From positions 1 to 9,707 of the forward strand of contig JALTKC010000537.1 of the NCBI GenBank assembly GCA_027076245.1: DNA of 9,707 nt, in the 5' to 3' direction. Within the stretch, counting starts at the first letter, position 1; each line of letters begins with the position of its first letter. The DNA comes from Gammaproteobacteria bacterium (lineage in GTDB: Bacteria; Pseudomonadota; Gammaproteobacteria; GRL18). The translations under genes and the position numbers were made by a program. Under the pieces are notes generated by a model, which had not been told where the DNA came from, ran no database searches, and saw nothing but the letters and a program-made list of their open reading frames with translations. Shown one piece after another: positions 5,029 through 9,707 of the stretch.

Positions 5029-7347
5029 ATGAATAATAACGCTGAAATACTGGAAAATCAATCGCACTGCGAGGATGATTTTCAAAATGAGTCGGTTATC
5101 ACATTAACTGATTTTATTAACGATTTTGGAAGCGGTCTGATGCAGGCTGTCCAGGATCAAAACCCACCGGTTTTTGATGGCACTCCCAATGAGTCCAGAG
5201 AAATCCTGATGGATGCCATGCTACGTTCACCTTTCGATGCCCAGCGTGATCTGATCCAGTCAGTTTCACATTTGTTGATTGATAAAGGGCATAAAGCCGC
5301 TGTGATCAATGGTGAAATGGGGACAGGTAAAACGCTGATGTCTATTGTAACCGCTGCTCTGCTGGATGCAGAAGGTTATAAACGGACATTGGTGATCTCC
5401 CCTCCCCACCTGGTTTACAAGTGGCGAAGAGAGATCATGGAGACGGTACCCAATGCCCGTGTCTGGGTATTAAACGGCCCGGATACGCTGGCCAGGTTAC
5501 TGGCGATCCGTGAAGCTCTGGGTAAGGTTGACACTGAACAGCATGTGGTTGAGTTCTATGTCATCGGTCGTGTGCGGATGCGGATGGGCTTTAACTGGCA
5601 AAAAAGCATTATTGCCAGAAAGCGTTATGTTCGTGTTGCTCAGAACCAGACGGATCCAGATTGTAAAAAAACGCTGTTTCGTACCTACGAGTATGCGGCT
5701 TGTCCTGACTGCGGAACAATTGTGGTGAATGAAGATGATGATCCCGTTTCCTTTTCTGCATTTTCAGATAAGGAGCAGCAAAACTGTCATCATTGTGGTT
5801 CACCGTTGTGGTCTTTGATCCGTAAAAATAACCGCCAGAAATCACGGCGGGAACTGGTGAGTATGGCCATGCAGCAGTTGCCAACGATAGGCCCAAAATC
5901 AGCTGAAAAGTTGCTGGCCTGTTTTGGTGAAGATATGCTCAGTAATATGCTGTCCGATAATATCTATGAGTTCGTTAATCTTATGGATGAAAACGGGGAA
6001 CTGGTTTTTGCAGATAACCAGGCTCGCCGGATAGAACGGGCATTAGCCAAACTGGAATTTGGTTTAGGACAAGGCGGTTATCAGCCGACTGAGTTCATTA
6101 AACGCTATCTTCCTACAGGCTATTTCTCTAACCTTCTGGTTGATGAAGCACATGAGTATAAAAATCAGGGTTCTGCACAAGGTCAGGCTATGGGTGTTTT
6201 AGCCTCTCTGGTTAAAAAAACCATTTTGTTGACCGGAACACTGATGGGCGGTTATGCGGATGACATTTTCTATTTACTGTGGCGAGCCATGCCGCAGATC
6301 ATGATGGAAGATGGTTATTGCTATAACAACCGTAACACTCTAAGCAGCGCTGCCATGAGTTTTATGCGTGAGCATGGTGTTCTTAAAGACATCTATAAAG
6401 AAACAGAATCCGTTTCACACCGAACCGCCAGGGGTAAATCCATGACGGTACGAACAGTGAAAGCGCCCGGATTTGGCCCCAAGGGGATCGCTCGTTTTGT
6501 TCTGCCTTATACAGCTTTTTTAAAGCTCAAGGATATTGGACAAGATGTGTTGCCCCCCTATCAGGAGCATTTTATAGAGGTTGATATGACCAGTGAACAG
6601 CAGGAATATTATTCCAAATTAAGCAATCAGCTTAAAGCGGAGTTAAGACAGGCCCTGGCAAGGGGTGATACCACCCTGTTAGGGGTTGTCTTAAATGTTC
6701 TGTTGCGCTGGCCGGATACCTGCTTTACGGCAGAAACGGTAAAGCATCCCAGAACTAATGCGCTGTTGGCCTTTGCGCCTTCGGTCTTTGATGAGGATGA
6801 CATTTCTCCTAAAGAGGAAGAGTTGATCCGCATTGCACTGGAAAATCAATCTGTCGGTCGCAGGACTCTGGTTTATACCACCTATACCGGTAAGCGTGAT
6901 ACAGGCTCCCGTTTGAAAACTCTGCTGTCAGAAGCCGGGCTTAAAACGGCAGTTTTGCGTTCATCAGTCAGTACCATGAAACGTGAAGACTGGATCCTGG
7001 ATCAAGTGGACAGAGGTGTGGATTGTGTGATCTGCAATCCAGAACTGGTTAAAACCGGTCTGGATCTGCTGGAGTTTCCAACGATTGTCTTTATGCAGTC
7101 TGGTTATAATGTTTACACGCTACAGCAGGCCGCTCGTCGTTCCTGGCGGATCGGTCAAAAAGAAGCGGTAGATGTTTATTATCTGGGTTATGCCGACTCT
7201 GCTCAAATTGCCTGCCTGACACTGATGGCCAAGAAAATAGCCGTCAGTCAGTCCACTTCCGGTGATGTACCGGATACCGGGCTGGATATTCTTAATCAGG
7301 ACGGTGATTCTGTGGAAGTTGCGTTAGCTAAACAGCTCATTAACTGA
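5029..7347 (+). CDS. SNF2-type superfamily 2 helicase/translocase with zinc-finger and helix-hairpin-helix insert (772 aa)
   Basis: Probably an ATP-driven double-stranded DNA translocase. Motifs: Walker A GEMGTGKT (95-102), motif Ia LVISPPHLVYKWRREI (121-136), motif II DEAH (372-375), motif III LTGT (401-404), motif V region KTGLDLLEFP (675-684) and motif VI QQAARRSWRIGQ (699-710) with the arginine pair typical of SNF2 proteins. Between motifs Ia and II lies an insert of about 200 residues, not usual for a minimal SNF2 core. It holds a four-cysteine zinc site (C225, C228, C253, C256) and a helix-hairpin-helix-like segment LPTIGPKSAEKLLACFG (284-300), both probable DNA contacts. The 90-residue N-terminus is acidic. 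The start at 5029 follows AAGGAG with 7-base spacing; the longer frame from 4993 lies in the leader stem. The close HNH gene downstream suggests helicase and nuclease act together in element DNA processing, repair or defence; which one is not shown. Confidence 0.92.
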   Translation: MNNNAEILENQSHCEDDFQNESVITLTDFINDFGSGLMQAVQDQNPPVFDGTPNESREILMDAMLRSPFDAQRDLIQSVSHLLIDKGHKAAVINGEMGTGKTLMSIVTAALLDAEGYKRTLVISPPHLVYKWRREIMETVPNARVWVLNGPDTLARLLAIREALGKVDTEQHVVEFYVIGRVRMRMGFNWQKSIIARKRYVRVAQNQTDPDCKKTLFRTYEYAACPDCGTIVVNEDDDPVSFSAFSDKEQQNCHHCGSPLWSLIRKNNRQKSRRELVSMAMQQLPTIGPKSAEKLLACFGEDMLSNMLSDNIYEFVNLMDENGELVFADNQARRIERALAKLEFGLGQGGYQPTEFIKRYLPTGYFSNLLVDEAHEYKNQGSAQGQAMGVLASLVKKTILLTGTLMGGYADDIFYLLWRAMPQIMMEDGYCYNNRNTLSSAAMSFMREHGVLKDIYKETESVSHRTARGKSMTVRTVKAPGFGPKGIARFVLPYTAFLKLKDIGQDVLPPYQEHFIEVDMTSEQQEYYSKLSNQLKAELRQALARGDTTLLGVVLNVLLRWPDTCFTAETVKHPRTNALLAFAPSVFDEDDISPKEEELIRIALENQSVGRRTLVYTTYTGKRDTGSRLKTLLSEAGLKTAVLRSSVSTMKREDWILDQVDRGVDCVICNPELVKTGLDLLEFPTIVFMQSGYNVYTLQQAARRSWRIGQKEAVDVYYLGYADSAQIACLTLMAKKIAVSQSTSGDVPDTGLDILNQDGDSVEVALAKQLIN

Positions 7348-7358
7348 GGAGTATCGCA

Positions 7359-7598
7359 ATGACCAGAAATCAGAAACGCAAACTCAGGCAACTCCAGCGG
7401 CAAAATGGTAAATGTTGTTACTGTGGCCAGCCTCTGGCATTAGAAGATGCGACCTTTGATCATGTGATCCCAAAGGCCATTATGAAATGGAACGCTCTTA
7501 ATAATCTGGTTGTGTCCTGCCAGTCCTGTAATACAGGATTTGCGGCACAGCCACCCAAAGAGAAGATCCTGATGTTGTCTCGACTGGCTTTTGATTAA
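7359..7598 (+). CDS. Small HNH endonuclease (79 aa)
   Basis: A compact single-domain HNH nuclease. A zinc-knuckle pair C19/C22 (CCYC) is followed by DHVIPKA with Asp34 and the likely catalytic His35, then Asn48/Asn49 (LNNLV) and the second zinc pair C54/C57 in CQSCN, with Asn58 in the last HNH position. The N-terminal 18 residues are strongly basic (MTRNQKRKLRQLQRQNGK), suiting DNA binding. Its ribosome site GAGGAG (7346-7351) overlaps the helicase stop, and the start lies 11 bases after it, so translation is probably coupled. It is the only gene inside the leader-bearing blocks without its own hairpin leader, which implies it is made in fixed proportion to the helicase. It could nick or cut DNA during element processing or act against invading DNA. 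Confidence 0.88.
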   Translation: MTRNQKRKLRQLQRQNGKCCYCGQPLALEDATFDHVIPKAIMKWNALNNLVVSCQSCNTGFAAQPPKEKILMLSRLAFD

Positions 7599-7617
7599 GC
7601 CATAAGAGATGTTTTTT

Positions 7618-7701
7618 AACCCTGCAGGGATATAACAGTCCTTGCGGGGCTGTTTTATCTCTGTTCTTTTTTAGCACAAGTTTAAAAAAATGGAGATAGA
7701 T
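7618..7701 (+). promoter_or_regulatory. Leader H: hairpin/third-strand RNA switch upstream of the 82-aa protein gene
   Basis: An 11-bp stem pairs 7620-7630 with 7639-7649 (two G-U), loop TATAACAG. The third strand 7650-7662 starts right after the stem and is complementary to 7626-7638 at 12 of 13 positions. TATCTCT (7656-7662) also pairs with GGAGATA (7692-7698), the ribosome site, over 7 bp with one G-U. The distance between third strand and ribosome site (29 bases) is the largest of the eight. Confidence 0.8.
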
Positions 7702-7950
7702 ATGTATATTGAAAAAACAAACAGAGAAATACTGGACAAGCAGGCTTTAACAAGCGGATTGCGGCTGGATGATTTAATTGAAAATCATTACTACCCAATG
7801 TTTGAGAAAAGCCGGTTTTACAGTCATAGCAGACCTTTGGAAACAGAGGATTTTAATAAGTTTCTAAAGTATTTTTTTGGCCAGGGTGATGTGGCCACTA
7901 TTCGGGAAATGACTCAAACAGGAAGTGAGTCAGCCACCTGGCTTGAATAA
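7702..7950 (+). CDS. Orphan small protein (82 aa)
   Basis: The start is at 7702, 6 bases after GGAG (7692-7695); the in-frame ATG at 7690 overlaps the ribosome site and is unlikely. The protein begins MYIEKTNREILDKQALTSGL, has an aromatic-rich centre (ENHYYPMFEKSRFYSHSRPL) and ends FGQGDVATIREMTQTGSESA plus TWLE. It is soluble, slightly acidic, without cysteine pairs or membrane helices. I recognise no family. It is the third gene after the helicase and HNH nuclease, 103 bases downstream, but has its own leader H, so its expression can be set separately from the nuclease. Confidence 0.7.
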   Translation: MYIEKTNREILDKQALTSGLRLDDLIENHYYPMFEKSRFYSHSRPLETEDFNKFLKYFFGQGDVATIREMTQTGSESATWLE

Positions 7951-8124
7951 TCACAAGGAACGTATTGATTGGAGGCTTCAGAAGTGTAGATAAAATCAAA
8001 CTGGTCAAAGCCATCACCACCATGATCGCCGCTTTGACCAGTCTATTATCCCTGATACTGGAGTGTATCAGACATTTGAGCAAATAAATTAGCCTCGGCA
8101 CATGGATTGTGCCGACTTACTTTT
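7951..8124 (+). other. Gene-free stretch with three strong hairpins, possibly a small RNA
   Basis: ACTGGTCAAAGC (8000-8011) and GCTTTGACCAGT (8031-8042) are perfect 12-base inverted repeats around 19 bases. CTGATAC/GTATCAG (8052-8058 with 8065-8071) carries the loop TGGAGT. TCGGCACA/TGTGCCGA (8095-8102 with 8108-8115) carries the loop TGGAT and is followed by CTTACTTTT, a weak terminator tail. A weak promoter-like TTGATT (7965-7970) with TAGATA (7987-7992) precedes the first hairpin. GGA occurs four times (near 7956, 7971, 8060 and 8104), twice in apical loops. No protein-coding frame is supported: the minus-strand frame at 7898-8101 runs across the hairpins. Confidence 0.4.
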
Positions 8125-8195
8125 AAATATAGTATAGTAATAGTGACTGATAAAGAACTGAACCAGGTAATGATTTTTATCAGCTTTTAGTTAAA

Positions 8196-8223
8196 TTGAC
8201 TTTTTTTTATAATTTCCTATAAT
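8196..8223 (+). promoter_or_regulatory. Strong sigma70-type promoter for the 412-aa gene
   Basis: TTGACT (8196-8201), 16 bases, perfect TATAAT (8218-8223). The expected start of transcription is near 8230, giving an untranslated leader of about 150 bases (8230-8383) in which I see no convincing structure or gene. It is the best promoter match in the window. Confidence 0.75.
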
Positions 8224-8383
8224 GAAAAAAGGTCGTGGTGATACCTGCTGTCCACATTAGCAAACCCGCATGGGGCACCGTTTACATTTCATATAACATT
8301 TTCATTCTGTTTAACTTAGGTGACAGTTCGGATCAGTGGGCAATTCGTTTGTAAGTCATCCAATGGTTAAAGTGGAGTGTGAA

Positions 8384-9622
8384 ATGTCCAAATCAAAAAA
8401 CACCTTTTTTGTATCCCCAAAAGTTTATGGTCAGCTCAAAGAAAAGGCCAGAAAACTTAAACGATTCCAAAAAATAAAATTACACCAGGCTCAGGAAATT
8501 GTCGCAAGAGAAGCAAAATTTGATAATTGGAATCAAATTGCTCAAGTGCATAAAATAGCTGAATTATTCTATCATTCTTTTTCCAAAGGTTTGGTCATTG
8601 GTTTAAGTCGAGATGGTTTTTACGATCAATTTATTTCAGAGAGCTGTGAAAAATTTTATACTCAGGATGGTTTTTCAATAATTTATCAATTAGGTAAGGA
8701 GGATATTCGTAACCATCACCTAAAATATGAAATAGACGATAATGGTAATAAGGAATACTTTACCGAAAGTGAATTAGATGAATTTATCATAATGACTGGA
8801 ATGGATGTGGTTTTCTATGCCTATAACAGAAAAATTGATATTAATCACAAAATGGAAACCATTTATTCACTTATAGAATGTTTAAATGGCAGTTTACCCA
8901 GGTTTCTTTGGTTCAATGGGGATTATATTGATACCGATCAACTGATGGAAAACAGCGAAATTCAATTAAGATGCAGCACTATATACGATACATACCGGAA
9001 AATGTCTGTTGGCGATGAGAAATTATTAACTATTTATCCAAGCAACCCAAATCTTTATGAAGATTTGAATCATCTTAAACAGCTTGAGAAACAGAAAAAA
9101 GTTAAAATTACAACTCAAAACGAAAACCGTCTTGTATGGTTTATGAAATTACCCGACTCAAGCAAGGTACCCACATACCCGTCATTAAAAAAAGCATTAC
9201 AGGCCTCAAAATGCCTTAATGATCAGAATAAAACAATTGTCGGCGTTGTTTATAGTTCAACCAATCCATATTCCCCCTATCAGTTCTTTGAAGTACTATT
9301 TGACAGCGATGAAAACTGGTATTCTGTCTATTTTAATGGTGGTCATTTATGGGGAGACGGTAGTGACGGAGAAGATACCAGTTATGGCAACGAATCTATT
9401 GATGATTTGGTTTCTGAAGTTAAAGAAGGCTGGCCAGAAATTGATAATATCGTTTTCTTTGAAACCATTAGCATGGACTTTTCATTATATGCAGAGGAAA
9501 TACTTGTAAGACTATTTCATGATTTGCCCTCTCCTGATGAATATTGGCCTGACAGAAAGCAGGATTATGAAACTCTTTGTATTAACAGAATAAACAAAGT
9601 TAACCATCAGTACCGGGGATAA
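8384..9622 (+). CDS. Uncharacterised 412-aa protein with an N-terminal basic helical segment
   Basis: The start at 8384 is preceded by TGGAG (8373-8377) with 6-base spacing; a GTG at 8336 in frame lacks a good site. The N-terminus is basic and helical (SPKVYGQLKEKARKLKRFQK), then KLHQAQEIVAREAKFDNWNQ (about 32-51). The form Gln-Ala-x-(6)-Ala-(5)-Phe-x-x-Trp recalls the N-terminal helical pair of some plasmid-borne proteins such as DUF5623-like ones ('ALxxxAxxxGFxNWxxL'), which is a weak similarity. The remainder is acidic, aromatic-rich and AT-rich in its codons, with a late segment containing FNGGHLWGDGSDGEDTSYGN (about 319-338) and no catalytic motif I know. No membrane segment is seen. It lacks the hairpin leader, has its own strong promoter and looks different in base use from the upstream genes, suggesting separate acquisition. 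It reads into the next gene with a 2-base gap. Confidence 0.75.
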   Translation: MSKSKNTFFVSPKVYGQLKEKARKLKRFQKIKLHQAQEIVAREAKFDNWNQIAQVHKIAELFYHSFSKGLVIGLSRDGFYDQFISESCEKFYTQDGFSIIYQLGKEDIRNHHLKYEIDDNGNKEYFTESELDEFIIMTGMDVVFYAYNRKIDINHKMETIYSLIECLNGSLPRFLWFNGDYIDTDQLMENSEIQLRCSTIYDTYRKMSVGDEKLLTIYPSNPNLYEDLNHLKQLEKQKKVKITTQNENRLVWFMKLPDSSKVPTYPSLKKALQASKCLNDQNKTIVGVVYSSTNPYSPYQFFEVLFDSDENWYSVYFNGGHLWGDGSDGEDTSYGNESIDDLVSEVKEGWPEIDNIVFFETISMDFSLYAEEILVRLFHDLPSPDEYWPDRKQDYETLCINRINKVNHQYRG

Positions 9623-9624
9623 AT

Positions 9625-9707
9625 ATGCAAGACAAAATATTAAATAATGACATGCTCATCCCTTTTGGATTGGATAAAGTGACTCATACTCTGGTTGATG
9701 TTCATGC
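9625..9707 (+). CDS. Start of a gene cut by the window edge, possibly CoiA-like
   Basis: An open frame from ATG 9625 runs to the window end, two bases after the stop of the 412-aa gene, which suggests translational coupling. Only 27 residues are visible, beginning MQDKILNNDMLIPFGLDKVT and continuing HTLVDVH. The segment MLIPFGLDK...LVDV resembles the N-terminus of competence CoiA-like proteins, where a similar opening precedes a cysteine zinc site and a nuclease domain. None of those later features can be checked here. Upstream GGGGAT (9615-9620) is a poor ribosome site. Confidence 0.45.
   Translation, partial: MQDKILNNDMLIPFGLDKVTHTLVDVH

Noticed and set aside
1962..7598. A DISARM-type defence system (SNF2 helicase plus C5 methyltransferase)
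   Set aside because: No DrmA, DrmB or DrmC-like gene is present, the methyltransferase is in a separate transcript, and the nuclease is a small HNH protein.
743..7662. The repeated hairpins as ordinary intrinsic terminators of upstream genes
   Set aside because: In C, D, F and G no T-run follows the hairpin, each sits at a fixed distance before a start codon, and the loop/third-strand complementarity has no role in a terminator.
12..7701. CRISPR array or interspersed DNA repeat family
   Set aside because: Primary sequence between copies is poorly conserved, spacing is irregular and follows gene starts; conservation is structural.
7898..8101. Minus-strand frame of 67 codons
   Set aside because: It runs through two perfect inverted repeats and the end of the 82-aa gene, and no ribosome site or family motif is visible.
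1..9707. tRNA, rRNA, insertion sequence ends, attachment sites
   Set aside because: No cloverleaf, transposase, terminal inverted repeat with target duplication or integrase-type core site could be found by reading.

Overview
The window looks like part of the conserved gene block of a conjugative plasmid, an integrative conjugative element, or a large temperate element from a moderately AT-rich proteobacterium, probably a gammaproteobacterium. This rests on strong AGGAG-type ribosome binding sites, the gene content (a plasmid-style C5 cytosine methyltransferase with a SymE-like N-terminus, a SNF2-type helicase, a tiny HNH nuclease, DUF2958-like and DUF6573-like proteins, several orphan small proteins) and the absence of host metabolic genes. 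The family calls come from motifs I can read. The kind of element is inference. All clear genes are on the + strand.

Layout. Bases 1-534 hold a 45-aa single-pass membrane protein and a 59-aa orphan protein. Two terminator-like hairpins follow (553-595 and 609-659). Bases 743-3890 look like one operon: a 351-aa DUF2958-like protein, the cytosine methyltransferase and a 138-aa DUF6573-like protein, closed by a strong terminator at 3943-3985. A structured AT-rich spacer (3986-4248) with a possible promoter leads into two small genes (59 and 69 aa) and a terminator at 4865-4896. Bases 4963-7950 hold the 772-aa helicase, a closely spaced 79-aa HNH nuclease and an 82-aa orphan. A gene-free stretch (7951-8383) carries three hairpins and then the best promoter in the window (TTGACT-16-TATAAT). 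It drives a more AT-rich 412-aa gene and the start of another gene, possibly CoiA-like, that runs off the end.

The most striking feature is a family of eight paralogous leaders, one directly upstream of each of eight genes (start codons at 99, 817, 1962, 3474, 4307, 4568, 5029 and 7702). Each has the same order of parts: a TTAACCC-like start, a GC-rich hairpin with GGGA on its 5' arm and usually TCCC on its 3' arm, then a third strand complementary to the upper 5' arm plus apical loop, usually reading ATCTC(C), then an AAGGAGAT-type ribosome binding site that the same third strand can also pair with. Loop sequences differ almost completely between leaders, yet each third strand matches its own loop by 7-12 base pairs. 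That is covariation visible inside one window. It points to a pseudoknot or strand-exchange switch in which the third strand is either held by the hairpin loop (ribosome site free) or sequesters the ribosome site. The HNH gene lacks this leader and sits 11 bases after the helicase. The 412-aa gene lacks it too. The 59-aa gene at 355 has a leader of different design but similar logic. I believe this leader family is the unusual system in the window. The trans-acting factor or ligand, if any, cannot be seen here.
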